A stretch of 64,000 nt of DNA from Rhexocercosporidium sp. MPI-PUGE-AT-0058 (GCA_020746875.1 JAGTJL010000032.1:223864-287863), one strand, 5' to 3'. Positions 1 through 11,742 are shown, numbered from the stretch's first letter. Numbers and translations: made by a program. The notes: a model not told the origin generated them from the letters alone.

Positions 1-116
1 TCTAAATTTTGAACTCTTGCAATCGTTGAAACGACCATCATCAGCTCTCCAGCTCAATAGTCTCCCTCGTCATCCAACCTCCTCTTAGTTATCAACCTCC
101 CGAATTCATTCTCAAC

Positions 117-1064
117 ATGAAGATCCTCATCACTGGTGCCGCAGGATTCATTGGACAGCTTCTGGCAGAAGTTCTCTTGAATGATGAGTCCTACACAGTG
201 GTGCTCACCGATATCATCCTCCCGCCAATTCCAAAGGGCGTCAAATTTCCTCAGAATGCCAAACCTGTGCAGGCCGATCTTTGTGCCGACACCAGCACCG
301 TGATCGATGAATCAATAGACGCTGCTTTTGTATTCCACGGAATTATGTCTTCTGGCTCAGAAGCGAATTTCGACTTCGGCATGAAAGTCAACCTCGATTC
401 GACACGAAAGCTCCTTGAGGCATTTCGTGCGGTTCGTCCTGGCGCTCGAATCATTTACGCCTCCAGCCAGGCTGTATATGGACGACCCTTCCCCAAGATC
501 GTTGATGAGACCGTGAGGCCAACACCAGAGTCATCATATGGAGCTGCAAAGCTCATGTGCGAGGCGTTGATCAACGACTACACCCGCAGAAAGTTCATCG
601 ATGGAGTCGTCTTGCGATTTCCTACCATCACCGTCAGACCAGGGAAGCCCACAGCTGCAGCCAGTAGTTTTCTGAGCGGGATGATCAGAGAGCCTTTGAA
701 TGGACAAGAATCAGTCCTTCCATTGAAGGATCGCTCTTTCGGGTCGTGGGTCTGCTCGCCGAAAACACTGGTTCTGAATTTGGTACACGCACTGAGATTT
801 GACTCCTCGAAGATGCCTTCTCATGTACGCGAGATCAATATGCCGGGGATGTATGTCACGATCCAGGATATGATGGATGCGTTGGAGAAGGTGGCTGGGA
901 AGGATAAGCTACAGTACATTAAGGAAGAGAGTGATCCTGTAACCGAGGCGATCTTGAGGAGTTGGGCAGATAGATTCGATAACAAGTATGCATACAGCTT
1001 GGGCTTCCAGCCTGATGGGTCTTTTGAGCAGGCTGTGGAGGATTACAAAAACAGCTTGAATTAA
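117..1064 (+). CDS. NAD-dependent epimerase/dehydratase (extended SDR), possibly D-erythronate dehydrogenase-like
   Basis: Intronless 315-residue protein starting at the ATG in CTCAACATG. The N-terminal Rossmann dinucleotide motif TGAAGFIG (residues 6-13) and the catalytic triad of extended SDRs are visible: Ser in YASSQAVYG (about 116-117), Tyr141 and Lys145 in SSYGAAK. The length is normal for the family. The overall layout (ITGAAGFIGQ start, PTPESSYGAAKLMCE core, a substrate lobe with DRSFGSWVCSPK) resembles the bacterial DenD group, which oxidises D-erythronate with NAD, so a cytosolic sugar-acid or sugar-nucleotide dehydrogenase is likely; the exact substrate is not proven. A Zn2Cys6 regulator (1701) and an ACS-type carrier (4744) follow on the same strand, which fits a small carboxylate uptake and oxidation locus (inference). 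No targeting peptide is seen. Confidence 0.9.
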   Translation: MKILITGAAGFIGQLLAEVLLNDESYTVVLTDIILPPIPKGVKFPQNAKPVQADLCADTSTVIDESIDAAFVFHGIMSSGSEANFDFGMKVNLDSTRKLLEAFRAVRPGARIIYASSQAVYGRPFPKIVDETVRPTPESSYGAAKLMCEALINDYTRRKFIDGVVLRFPTITVRPGKPTAAASSFLSGMIREPLNGQESVLPLKDRSFGSWVCSPKTLVLNLVHALRFDSSKMPSHVREINMPGMYVTIQDMMDALEKVAGKDKLQYIKEESDPVTEAILRSWADRFDNKYAYSLGFQPDGSFEQAVEDYKNSLN

Positions 1065-1700
1065 GTGCAAGATACAAATGAGGAGGGGGAGCAAAGAGAA
1101 CCATTGAGTTCAAGAGATGTACGGACCCAAAAAATATCAGTGGAAACATAAGGGGCTCTAAGAACAATGTAGGACTACATCGCAGCTAAGTGTAATCCGA
1201 ATCCTTTGAATAGCCTGTGCGATTCGACATTTTGAAGAAGAGATACATAAGACACAGAGTATGACAGAAGAACTTGCTAGTCTGCGGTGGGAGATCCCGA
1301 GCTTGCTCCCAGGCGCTTTCCCCCGTAGGTAATTCCAGGCCTGACTGCCGCCCACCGTATTGCTGTAATAAGTTAGCGTGCAACAACCACAAATCTCACT
1401 CCCAGCCCGGTGCCTCTCGCTGGCTGTTACATTTCATCATTCCGACTTTTAAACAATCAACAGAAATCAAAACACACAAGCATACAGTATCATCATGCGA
1501 CCTGTGTTCTCTTGTCATATTGAAGTTAATTGGCTTTACGCTATCACACTTGATAACTAAAGGGTGCGCCTCAGCCCGCACCCGGGGTTCTTCCCGGTCT
1601 CCAGACTCTCCACCTGCTCGACCACGTTTTGCTTCCTGCTGTAGCAGTCTTGATACCCAATTTCTAGCTTCTGACTTCGGAGTAGACGCATGCCTGAAGC
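1065..1700. other. intergenic, promoter region of the Zn2Cys6 gene
   Basis: No supported gene. It holds the 3' end of the SDR transcript and the presumed promoter and leader of the regulator at 1701. Two overlapping open frames on opposite strands (1274-1792 and 1396-1779) have Cys/Arg/Ser-rich composition with no recognisable domain and are taken as shadows. Confidence 0.5.
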
Positions 1701-3698
1701 ATGAAGCGTCGATATCAAGAAGCCAGGTTGGATCTGCAACCCCCATCTTCCATCGACCCCGGAATTTCGAGCGACACACCTATCAAGACTAAAAGTCGGG
1801 CTTGCTCCGAATGTAAGAAGCACAAAATCAAGTGCCAAGTCGATGATGGCCAAGAGAAATGTCGCCGCTGTCTCCGTCAAAATCTCCCCTGCGTGACCAA
1901 CAACTCACTTCAAAAATTCGTTGAAGATGACACCCAATGGAAGGCTACGGCAGCTGCTCAGGCCTCGAGACTTGAGACTGCGATGGCTGATGTGCTTCGC
2001 CAGCTACGTCTCCCAAAACTCGACACATATGGTTCAGGTCAGCTGCCCGTCACGAGCCGCCCTGTTGAGATAGCAGCAGCTACTCGAGAGAATTCGAGAG
2101 AGCCAGATCTAGATGGTGGCAGAATTGTCTCTGCCCCATCTGATGCCTTGTATGAGGTCACAAGGATTCGAACGTTGAGATCTGACCACCTGGGCGAGGA
2201 GGCTCAAAAGGATAACTTACTCGAGTCTGATTTTATAGCTAGAGGTGTCCTCCGTCTCAATATCGCCGAGAGTCTTTTCGAATCTTTCAATTACACCATG
2301 AACCAACTTCTGTGGGGCGGAGTCGTGATGAGGCACTCAAGTCTCGAGTCTGCTCGAAGGTCCTCGTCTCTATTATCTGCTGCGATACTCACGGTTTCAG
2401 CTTTACACATTCCTGGGCGGAGCGGAGCTTTGGAGGCATGCTATGAGGAGTATATATCCCTTGTGCAAAGGTCTACGATCAAACGTCGGTGTACATTGGA
2501 CGACATCCGTGGGCTTTGCATTGGTGCATTCTGGCTTCCAGATCTGAGTTGGAGGCTTTCGGGTCTTGCTGTTCGCCTTGCAGTTGAAATGGGGCTTCAT
2601 CAGAGCTTTCGAAGAATGTCCAATGAAGCTGCCAACAACTATGAACGGGCACAGCTTTGGTTTCTGCTGTATGTTTGCGACCATCAATTCAGCACCACGT
2701 ATGGCCGGCCATCTTCGATCCATGAGGATGACACAATCACCGGGTACGAGGTTTTTCTCCAATGCCCAAGCACCGTGCCCGGAGACGTGAGACTCATGTC
2801 TCAAGTCGCTCTTTTCATCCTTCATTCCCAGGTCTTTCGTCAATTTGGTACAGACAGCGATCAATCAGTTTCCGAGGAAGACTTCGAGCTTCTCCGACAT
2901 TTCAACATTGAGCTTGATAAATGGCGGAGTATGTGGGCTCCACGATGCACAAACAATCAATACGTTCACGCCTATCCATCCAAAGGAGTGGCTCTACACT
3001 ACTACTTTGCCAAATTCCAATTCAACTCCCTAGCACTTCGTACTATCAGTCCTGTGGATGCAGTATCACTCTCTACTTCTCGCAAAGAGTCTGCTAATCT
3101 GGCCATCTCCTCTGCAATGTCAACCTTAGCTTTCATTCTTGATGAACCTGATGTACGAAACAACATCATCGGCGTGCCACTCTTCGCTCATACGATGCTG
3201 GCTTTCTCCGCTGTGTTTCTTCTCAAAGTAACGCTGAAGTGGAACTCGAACAACAGCACGAACCAGAACTTCTCCACCTCACCCTCTGCAGCTAGCACAG
3301 CAGGTCTCCACATCAATGCCGCCGCTGTGGAAGATCTCGTTGACAGAGTAATCATGCTCCTCCGAAATGCTGTATCGAGCGAGAAGCATCTCACGAAGCA
3401 CATTGCTGGCGGTCTGAGCAAGATGTTGGCTTCCTTCCGAATCTCGGTACATGTCTCAATAAATGCACTCCAAGAGAATGGCCAGCGACAGGATAAGGCT
3501 GCGCCACAATTGCAGAATGATCATTCCGCGATGAATGCCCAAATATCTCATTCAGACGCCACTGTAACTTCATTTCCTTTAGCTAATGAAGCTCTTCCGA
3601 ATGACTTTGGATTCGGCTTCGATGAGGCATGGCAAGACTTTCCTGCGACAACCCTCGATTTCCTCACCTCGCAGTGGCAGGATTCTACCAATTTTTGA
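1701..3698 (+). CDS. Zn2Cys6 fungal transcription factor with Fungal_trans middle region
   Basis: Single-exon 665-residue protein. The binuclear zinc cluster is complete: Cys35-x2-Cys38-x6-Cys45-x8-Cys54-x2-Cys57-x6-Cys64, with a basic stretch between the second and third cysteines (KKHKIK). A middle homology region of the Fungal_trans type (about residues 190-400) includes the usual LRLAVEMGLHQSF-like and ARLWFLLYVCDHQFSTTYGRPSS-like segments (here the first is AVRLAVEMGLHQSF). The Asp- and Phe-rich C-terminus, ending in DFLTSQWQDSTNF, could be an activation domain. It should act in the nucleus, and its position between the SDR gene and the MFS carrier gene makes it a candidate local regulator (inference). 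The ATG at 1701 directly precedes the basic N-terminus; an ATG trinucleotide at 1690 lies in another frame. Confidence 0.93.
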   Translation: MKRRYQEARLDLQPPSSIDPGISSDTPIKTKSRACSECKKHKIKCQVDDGQEKCRRCLRQNLPCVTNNSLQKFVEDDTQWKATAAAQASRLETAMADVLRQLRLPKLDTYGSGQLPVTSRPVEIAAATRENSREPDLDGGRIVSAPSDALYEVTRIRTLRSDHLGEEAQKDNLLESDFIARGVLRLNIAESLFESFNYTMNQLLWGGVVMRHSSLESARRSSSLLSAAILTVSALHIPGRSGALEACYEEYISLVQRSTIKRRCTLDDIRGLCIGAFWLPDLSWRLSGLAVRLAVEMGLHQSFRRMSNEAANNYERAQLWFLLYVCDHQFSTTYGRPSSIHEDDTITGYEVFLQCPSTVPGDVRLMSQVALFILHSQVFRQFGTDSDQSVSEEDFELLRHFNIELDKWRSMWAPRCTNNQYVHAYPSKGVALHYYFAKFQFNSLALRTISPVDAVSLSTSRKESANLAISSAMSTLAFILDEPDVRNNIIGVPLFAHTMLAFSAVFLLKVTLKWNSNNSTNQNFSTSPSAASTAGLHINAAAVEDLVDRVIMLLRNAVSSEKHLTKHIAGGLSKMLASFRISVHVSINALQENGQRQDKAAPQLQNDHSAMNAQISHSDATVTSFPLANEALPNDFGFGFDEAWQDFPATTLDFLTSQWQDSTNF

Positions 3699-4743
3699 CC
3701 ATCATACCAATTATTGTGTGTCCCTGGTCCGATCAGAACAGTTCGTGTTTAGCGAGCTGTTTTCGGCCAGGCGTGCAAAATACATATTCGAATCTGCTCT
3801 ATAAATCGCGCCTCCATACCGCTTCTCGTCGGGTGGGGCTCATGCCATTTCCCCTGATACTTCCTCTCTCTACAAGCAAAATTCCCACTTCAGCATTGCC
3901 AAGTTCTCTCTTTTGCTTGAAGTGTGGCAAGTAATCAGGTTCAAGACCTTCAACTTGAAGACCAAACGTTCCATTTTCGAGCTCGGCATATCTGCTGCTT
4001 GCAATAGCTAGTGCAACGAATCGAAAGAAGCCGATACCGGGAGGATCTTTAACATTCAAAAGTGGGTGAGCAAGCTTCTTTGTGACATTGTGCAGTCTGT
4101 GGATGAAGCGGGGTTCTGGGGTGATGGGCAAGCGGTAACTGTGGGGAGGTTGTTTTGCTCAGGCCATTCTGTTCGGCTCTTTCCCGGGATACGGCAACTG
4201 TCTGGTTTGGGCCCTTATCCAGAATCCACACAACCAGCCTCCTCGAATTATCAGATCAGACAGCATTACAACTGAGTCTTCTTCTCCACTTCCCCCACTA
4301 AAGTCGGCAAGTAACGGGGTTTGGTCGTGTATCAACAAGCGGGTATTGGGTAGGGGGCTGCATATGCTCCATCAAATTCTCGGAGAACCACCGACAATCA
4401 TGATTCAGGTTGTTCCGCTCATTATCAACGGAGTCCACGGCAGAAATCGGAATGATGAGGATCTCGTAATTCTTTGTTTGAGGGGACCTCCAGACGTATT
4501 GGTTTATGATCCTTGGGGCATAACGGGAAGTATCTCCCCATCCCCACAAGATTTAGACGTCGGAGCAACACCGATAGATTGTTGTCAGATTCCTCTGGGG
4601 CATAAAAATCACCGTGCCGGGGTAAAGCTCCAGAAATGCTTCATGTACTAGTCAGCGATGCAGGGATAACAGGTAAGTAACTTTAAAGTCGGCGGGTTCC
4701 CATCTTCCAGAGAAGACACAAATTTTCAGATTCGTCAATCGTG
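3699..4743. other. intergenic, about 1 kb
   Basis: No supported gene. Only short frames occur (for example a minus-strand 110-codon frame at 3799-4131) with no recognisable domain, no splice-consistent extension and no homologous neighbour. It probably contains the regulator's 3' UTR and the promoter of the MFS gene. Confidence 0.45.
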
Positions 4744-6559
4744 ATGTCAGCCCACGAAAAAACTTTCTCGGCGGGGAAAGAAGTTGAAGATGTTGGTTAT
4801 GACGAGAAACACCTTCGGACTGGGACCCTCGTACGTCCTGTTTCACTGGCTTCACTTTCTGAGCAGGAGTATGTCAAGCTTGGAAAGAGTGCTACCTTCA
4901 AGATGGATCTTGTGATCATGCCTTGCTTGGTCGTCATGTATATCATGAATTTCTTGGATCGGCAAAACATTGCCGCAGCCAAACTTGCCGACATCGACAT
5001 CGATCTAGGGTTGTCCGCTGTCGAATACCAGACCTGCGTGAGCATTCTCTTCGTCGGATACAGTAAGCTGGCTTCCGGATCTAGTGTTGATGTCGCTTAC
5101 TCGTTGTAGTTTCGATGCAAGTTCCTTCAAACATTATTGTCGGCAAAATCAAGCTTCCCGCTGTCTATATTTCGGCAGCTATGGCTGTCTGGGGTGTTAT
5201 CTCTGCTTGTATGGCAGCAACACATAGCTTCACTGGTTTAATGCTTGGAAGATTCTTCCTTGGATTCGTTGAAGCTGTTTTCTTCCCTGGAGCATTGTAT
5301 TTCATGTCTCTGTTTTACAATCGTCAACAGTACACATTGCGAGTAGCTATTTTGTATGCCGGCTCCCAACTCGGAAATGCATTTGGGGGTCTACTTGCAA
5401 TCGGTATTCTGAAGCTCGACGGGGTCCACGGGATCCATGGATGGAGGTGGTTATTCATCATCGAGGGTGTTGCAACAGTTGGCCTTGCGGTCTTGTTTGT
5501 TTTCATCCTCCCAAACTCGCCCAAGAATGTGCGGGGACACACAGATCTTGAAAGAGAGTGGGTGACGTACAACTTTGCGAAAGATCAAGGACAGGAGGAT
5601 CACTCGGATGAGACCAGTGCCTACAAGGGTTTCATAATGGCTCTTGTTGATCCAAAGACTTGGTTGCTGTTGGGATTACTCTCCTCGGTAAGCTCTTATT
5701 GAAATGCCTCGTGAATTTATCAGCACTGACATGTTTCTGTAGATTTTCATCGCTGCTGCAGTATCGAATTTCTTTCCCCTGGTCGTGGCAACTCTTGGAT
5801 ATGATCGAGAAACCACATATGGTCTCACAGCTGTAGGCACTCGTTTAGAAGTCTCTCCAGAATCGGTCTAACTTTGCAAAGCCACCCTACATTCTATCCG
5901 TAATCGGCATGCTGTGTGTTGGCTTTCACTCGGACAAGGTGGGCACCTTTCGAGCTGAAACACCTTCCCCACGCGCATCTACTAATATTATCACAGAAAC
6001 AAGAGCGGTACCTACACATTGTCTGCCCATTAGTAGTCACTCTCATCGCAAATGTCATTGCAGTTTCGACTCTAAATACTGGTGCACGATGTACGTCCAA
6101 CTTCCCCTCCTGTCGTTCCATTCCAAGAACTAACATATTCTAGATACAGCAATGATGCTCATGCCAGCCTCATTCTACTCCGCAACAGCAGTCGTCCTCT
6201 CCTGGATAGCAGGAAGTCTTAATCAGCCGGCTATCAAGCGCGCCTCGGCCATTGCTCTCATCAACTGTCTCAGTAACACGCCAAACGGTACTCACCCGAC
6301 CCCATGCTCGTCTTCTATTGAAATACAAAGACTTTGACTTACACCCACAGTCTGGACATCCTACCTCTACTACGCCGCACCTCGGTATCTCACAGCCTTC
6401 CTAGTCAACATGGCCGCCGCGGCACTAGCTATCCTCTTCGCGACAGCTACGAGATATTATCTTCGTCGCCAAAATGTGAAGATGGATAAGGGTCTTGCGA
6501 CTGGTACTAGTGGTCCTACTGATGCACAGAAGGCTGCTGGCTTTAGGTATTTGCTTTAA
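4744..6559 (+). CDS. MFS transporter, anion:cation symporter (Dal5/allantoate permease-like)
   Basis: Seven exons reconstructed from splice sites: 4744-5062, 5110-5687, 5743-5832, 5882-5938, 5997-6090, 6144-6287, 6351-6559. The reading frame stays open across all six introns (47-63 nt) and gives 496 residues, the usual length. Family hallmarks appear in order: NFLDRQNIAAA (residues 69-79) at the end of TM1, GYISMQVPSN across the first splice junction, GRFFLGFVEAVFFPGALYFMS in the TM4-5 region, NFFPLVVATLGYDR, LTAPPYILS across the third junction, and SNTPNVWTSYLYY across the last. Twelve membrane helices are expected. Known members import allantoate, nicotinate, pantothenate and other carboxylates at the plasma membrane; the substrate here is unknown. 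The in-frame GTG just before the ATG is not taken as the start. Confidence 0.92.
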
Positions 6560-7249
6560 TTTGACTTTGTTATAGGGATGGGAAGCGAGGTGGGCGGGAA
6601 TGGAATGTTTTGATGGTTCAAACAAACACGTACGGCCTTACTTCGCCCGTATGCTTGAGATATATATAGCGAATATGTTGATAAAATACAGATCAGCTGT
6701 GCAAGATTGCAACCGCAGATCCAGATCTCGTTGAGAGCATTCTCGCGTACGATCACACTGCTCCCATTGCTCCTTCGAGCCCTTTCTCTGATACTCCGTA
6801 TAAGTGCATATATATATATACATATTAAAGCCAACACCCATACTGTCAATCGTATAATAAACTTCGAATCCAAGTTATAAACTATTCAAATCGAAGCTAT
6901 ATCGGCAGGGCCTATCATTGACAAAACAAAACCTCTAGTCAGGCTCGGTAGAATATTACCCGCCATGCGCCACCACATGCATCAAGAATATACATGCGGG
7001 CTCTGCACAGGAAAATAATATGGCACGGCCCAGGTTATATCGGCACACCGCCATCCTGATAGGCAAGGCAAGCTCGCACTCTCGTATATCTCACGCCTTA
7101 CAGGGTCAGGGTCCATGTCACGATACTTTATTCTTCACTTCGACTGAAGCTCAACCTCAGCACTGCTAAATTACTAGCTTCCTCCCCGTCCCTAAAAGCA
7201 CCCTTCCATCTCAGCCTCATCCTCCCCTAGACCTTACCAAATCCACACG
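6560..7249. other. intergenic between MFS and hydrolase genes
   Basis: Nothing coding is supported. A short (TA)n run lies near 6808-6826. The stretch directly before 7250 is rich in C and pyrimidines, as is common for fungal promoters and leaders. Confidence 0.45.
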
Positions 7250-9105
7250 ATGTCCCTACCCAGCCTCTTCCCTCTCTTCCTCTTAACCTCCCAACATTCA
7301 ACCTTCCTCACCACCACCATCCTAACCCTCCTAACACTCAAAATCACATCCCGCCTCTACACAACCCTCTTCACCAAGCCACAACCTAAAATCCTTCGTG
7401 GTCCAGCAACGACAGTCCTCCCGTTCTTGACGCAGGAGCAGAAGGACGAGCTGCCGTATCCGCCGGATGCGTATCCGGGGGGAAGGGATATTGAGAGTGC
7501 GGTATGTTTATTATGTTGCTCAGTTTCTCTTCGTTTTGACTATTGATTTTTATTTTCGAGAGGATCTGGCGAAGTGAGATAGTTGAACTAGATATGACGC
7601 CGTGGTTCTATTTCAAATCGAAATATAAACGGAATGAATTCCTCTCCCGCATGAAAACTCCGAGGAAAAGTGGCGGAGTTAATACACGAAGGGATCATGT
7701 CGGAACGGACGTTGAAATAAGCAAGCATCTTTATTTCAAGCAGAGAATTCTCCATCCTGTGAAACTGTTCTGTACACAACGGAGCCCAGGTTGTATATTG
7801 TAGCATATTCTTTCCTCTTCTCTCCTCTTTTATGTTGATTCCTGCGAACCTTTGCCTTCAAATCAAATCGCACGAGATTAACACAACAGGCTAACGTCTG
7901 CGACTCCCAGTACGGCTCAACGCGAGTCTACGAATGGGGACCAGATGAAGGACGGAAAGTCCTCTTCGTGCATGGTATAACGACTGCCTGTTTAACGCTG
8001 GGACCGATCGCTCATATGTTGGCTGATAGAGGGTGTAGGGTTATGTTGTTTGTAAGACTTCTCTCTCTTCTGCCGACGTCCTCCTTCTCTGGAAGCTCAT
8101 GGTCTCTCATTTCTTTTCTCCCCTTTGCATACTCTCGCAATCCTGATTCTTGCACTCTTGGCACTTTGGAACGTCCTCGACATATATCTGAGAGAAGGGG
8201 GGAAAAACCTCCCCGTAGTATTAGCATTTCAGGCGATTTCATTCAGCTCAACTGACTATAACACACAGGACTGCTGGGGCCGCGGCTACAGCGATGCGCC
8301 CACAGGGCTCCCCTACGACGCCCGCCTCTACACAACGCAAATCCTCCTCGCCATAACCTCCTCGCCCCTCCCCTGGACCACCACTCCAGGATTCAGTCTC
8401 ATCGGTTATTCCCTGGGCGGCGGCATCTCCGCGTCCTTCGCAAGCCAATTCCCAGATATGATAGACTCCCTAGTCTTACTTACGCCTACGGGACTCATTC
8501 GGGCTGAGAGGACGAGGAGCCAGAGGAGGCTGTTGGAGGTCATTAGTCTGTTGCCGGAGTGTTTGGTCGAGAGATTTGTGAAGAGGAAATTACAGATGCC
8601 TATGTTTCCTGGGGAAGAGAAGAGAGCTATTCTTGGGGATGGAGGCGAGGAAACTCCGTGAGTTATTTATTTTCACCTTTTGCTGTTATTTTGTTCACAG
8701 AAGTTTTGTGGTATTGGTGCAATGAGCTGACGAATGGTGTTCTTTAGTGACGAGGAAACCGTGCCTGTTTCAAGGACGTATCCTGATATAACCGTTATCG
8801 AAGCACAGAGATGGCAGATCAAAGTGCACGAGGGGTTCTTCACCTCGTTTATGTCAACCGGTCGTTATGCACCATATGCCAATGAGCACGAGACGTGGAA
8901 ACGACTTGCGTTGAGGAAAGACAAGATCTTGATTGTCACCGCGACGAAAGATCCGATTGTGAATCCGAACGAATTGAAGGAGGATGCGACGAATGTTGTT
9001 GGTGAGGGGAGGTTAGAAATTGCTTTGATTGAGGGTGCGCATGATATACCCGTGACAGATCCAGGCAAAATCGTGGATGCGATATGGAAGTTTTGGAAGA
9101 CGTGA
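7250..9105 (+). CDS. alpha/beta hydrolase with N-terminal membrane anchor
   Basis: Four exons (7250-7501, 7911-8051, 8269-8657, 8748-9105) give 379 residues. The fold's signatures are complete: oxyanion-side VHGIT (His105-Gly106), nucleophile elbow GYSLGGG with Ser179, acid Asp329 in ATKDPIVNP, and His359 in EGAHDIP. Residues about 5-35 are hydrophobic (LFPLFLLTS...TILTLLTL), probably an N-terminal membrane anchor. The introns are 409, 217 and 90 nt; the first two are long for this genome. The acceptor at 7910 is chosen because a CTAAC branch site (7891-7895) lies just upstream and joining gives SAYGSTRVYEWGPDEG, the usual start of the core domain. Such proteins are often lipid or ester hydrolases; the substrate cannot be read from the sequence. 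Confidence 0.88.
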
Positions 9106-9545
9106 GGGAGGTACGTTTTTGATTTGGGATAATTGGAAGTATAGTGAGACAAAGAGTAATGAAATAACGAGACGAGACGTAATGGATGCTCAGTACCATC
9201 AAACCTCAAAAGACGACTTCCATCCTCTGATCTGGAGGCTCAACATTGAGTGTGACAGTGGTAACATCCCGATAATGCATGCTTACCTACCTGCAGTGAT
9301 CTGCTCTTGGCAACCGAGAGGCTGAAGGCTGCGCTGCATCTTGAAAATGCGGTGGTGAAATCCCCGCTCCCATCACCCCCACCATCAGTCGCCTTCTACC
9401 TACTTGCCTATTCCCTTACCTCTACCACGAGGCAGCGCAAGGCCGACACCTGCCTATAAATACCGTCCCATGGCGACCACTCCTCTCAACACCAAACATC
9501 AACAGAATATAAGTCGTTGAGGAAAGGCCTCTCGCACTCGCAAAA
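9106..9545. other. intergenic, promoter of the TauD-like gene
   Basis: No gene. It ends with a leader rich in CAA/CAC-type sequence directly before the start codon at 9546. Confidence 0.5.
9455..9462 (+). promoter_or_regulatory. TATA box (TATAAATA)
   Basis: A consensus TATAAATA lies 84 bp upstream of the start codon at 9546, a normal spacing for a fungal TATA promoter with a short leader. A short upstream ATG frame at 9470 probably lies before the transcription start. Confidence 0.6.
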
Positions 9546-11018
9546 ATGGCTTCCGCTCTCTCAACTGATTACCCCAAGTCTTGGGTCCCAATCCAACCAC
9601 AAGAAGCAGACTACTCCTCCCGGGTAAGTCTAAACAACGTCTGGTTGTAGCATGCCCACTAAAACAGTTGCTTCCTCAAGGTTCCAGTGGCAACACCCTG
9701 TTCCGGCGATCAAGCAAACACTTTGCCCACTGGTTTCCCCAAATCCATCGTCTCCAAAACGGCATGGACAGGCGTAGACATCAACAATGATCCCGCACCG
9801 GAACGTTATACTCTCACCCTCAACCAGCACCAAATTGCAGAAGTTGAGCAGGCCTGCTGCAAGTTCCAAGGTATGCGCTCCCCTCCATTGTACGAACCAA
9901 AGCTGAAACTTTCGCAACAGAACTCGGACTTGCTCTCGACGGCGTCTCACAAGACTCCTTTTCTCTCCCAACGCTCGGCGATGAGCTAAAAACTCTGGCC
10001 AAGGTTCTCACAGATGGTATTGGGTTCTTCCGTATTCGGGGTCTTGATTCCAGTCGGTACTCGAGCAAGACAAATGTCATCCTGTATCTTGGTATATCGT
10101 CGTATATAGGCGTAAAGCGCGGTCGTCAGGATGAATATGGAAACATGTTGCGTAGGTCTCCTGCGATTGCGGATTCGTCGTGAACTGACAAGAGGAAGTT
10201 CATCTGACCGACTTGGGTCCGAGTGCGGCTCCTCTGAATGAGCGTCAAGCACCTTACTCCAACGTTAGCCAGGTAAGCGCAGTATCCAATTGTGTGGGTG
10301 GAACGAAGATCTGATTGACCAACAGCCCTTCCATACCGATACCGGCGATATCATTGCTCTGTATTCCTTGGGAGAGTCGGCGTGTGGTGGTGAGAGTCAG
10401 TTGGTACCCATGGCCACGGTGTATAATGAGATTTCCAAGTCAAGACCTGACATCATCCGTCGGCTGGCCTCGCATTCGTGGGTCTTTGATCGGTAGGAAT
10501 TCCTCTCCTGACAGATGGGTGACCTTACTGATTCGTGATGTAGCTTTGGTCAACGTCCTGCTTACACCATCCGCCCGATCCTGTTCCCAGTCGCAGATGA
10601 CAAGGTCCTCCTCTCCTTTTCCCGACGTCCTCTGGTCGGCAGTATGTCCTCTCCGCGCAGCCATGACATTCCCGAACTCAGTGGTGGTCATGTCGAGGCC
10701 CTGAATGCAGTCCAGTTTGTCGGTGAGCAACACGCGCTATCGATGAAGCTCGAGGCGGGCGAGATGTTATTCTGGAACAACCTGGCGATGCTCCACAGCC
10801 GAGCTGGCTTCACAGACGCACCGGATCATCGTCGCCATCTGCTCCGCTTGTGGTTGCGCAATGACGCGACGGAGATGGGTTGGCCAATTCCTGGTGAGCT
10901 ACAGGCTTCATTCGCGGATGCCTTCGAGCACGGGGGTCGGTCGCAATTGTGGCCCCTTGAGCCGATCACTGACCGAGAGTATATCTGCAACCAGCAGCGC
11001 TCCTCTGGCCACAGTTAG
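9546..11018 (+). CDS. TauD/TfdA-family Fe(II)/2-oxoglutarate-dependent dioxygenase
   Basis: Six exons (9546-9623, 9681-9870, 9921-10151, 10193-10272, 10326-10492, 10544-11018) give a 406-residue protein with an open frame throughout. The iron site is visible: His196 and Asp198 in PFHTDTGD and the distal His333 in AMLHSRAGF. The 2-oxoglutarate-binding arginine lies in HRRHLLRLWLR (about 344-354). Upstream motifs GIGFFRIRGL and SSYIGVKRGRQDEYG are typical of fungal clavaminate-synthase-like TauD proteins. These are cytosolic enzymes that hydroxylate or cleave small organic molecules (taurine and other sulfonates, or secondary metabolites); the substrate is unknown. The fourth exon start (10193) was chosen because it alone gives NMLQEVHLTDLGP. 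No sign of decay. Confidence 0.92.
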
Positions 11019-11640
11019 TCGGGTAGTTGACCGGACTTGGCCTTATCAGGCTGAAGGCGGTGACGATGTCGTCAATATGGGACGATTTCGGATTTCGTGG
11101 GTCTGCTGGGCTTCTGGTTTTCTTACATTCTTGCATTCTTGCATTCTGGTCGCTGGAGTTGTATGATACAGGACGGGGACAGCATAGGGGGAGGACAGGG
11201 ATAGGCAGATCTGGTGGGCGATCTGGGCGGTGAGAAATCTCACGACGGGGGATTTATTCCGTTAATGCTTCAGCCAAACAAATCCCTGCTGATGCTTGTC
11301 CATTTAACTCGAGTTGTACGGGGAGGGGGAGGGGCGTGTTGTTTAAGGGACTGGGGGGGCTTCAATTCTTGGCAGGTGTGGGGAGGTGCCAATGACGTAG
11401 CTCTCCCGTCACTTGCTTGTGCGTGCGTTGGACGAGCAGCCAATCAGTCGATGAGCTTTTTCTTCACGGTCTTCTTCTTTAGCTACTTCGTACTGGCTAG
11501 CAGCTTGATAGTCAACGCGATCCTTTTAACCTTAAATCTGACAGATACCCGGGGTGCACTAAGGGAAGCTCGAATAATTGAGTAAACATAAATAAATACC
11601 AAAGTAATAGGAGCGAGAAAAGAGGGTCGCGACTTAACCT

Positions 11641-11667
11641 TGCTGCTGCTGTTGCTGCTGCTGCTCC
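11641..11667 (+). repeat. (CTG)n trinucleotide tract
   Basis: Imperfect CTG repeat, about nine units interrupted by TTG and TCC. It encodes glutamines only if read on the minus strand; no gene there is supported. Confidence 0.75.
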
Positions 11668-11742
11668 TGGATGGAGATGGAAACCGCGTCGATGCTGTTG
11701 TGGTTGGTTGTGTATTGCGAGGAAGGCAGAGGCAGAGGCAGA

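Noticed and set aside
1274..1792. 172-codon + frame before the Zn2Cys6 gene
   Set aside because: Starts in the intergenic region, overlaps the start of the real gene in another frame and has Cys/Ser/Arg-rich non-domain composition.
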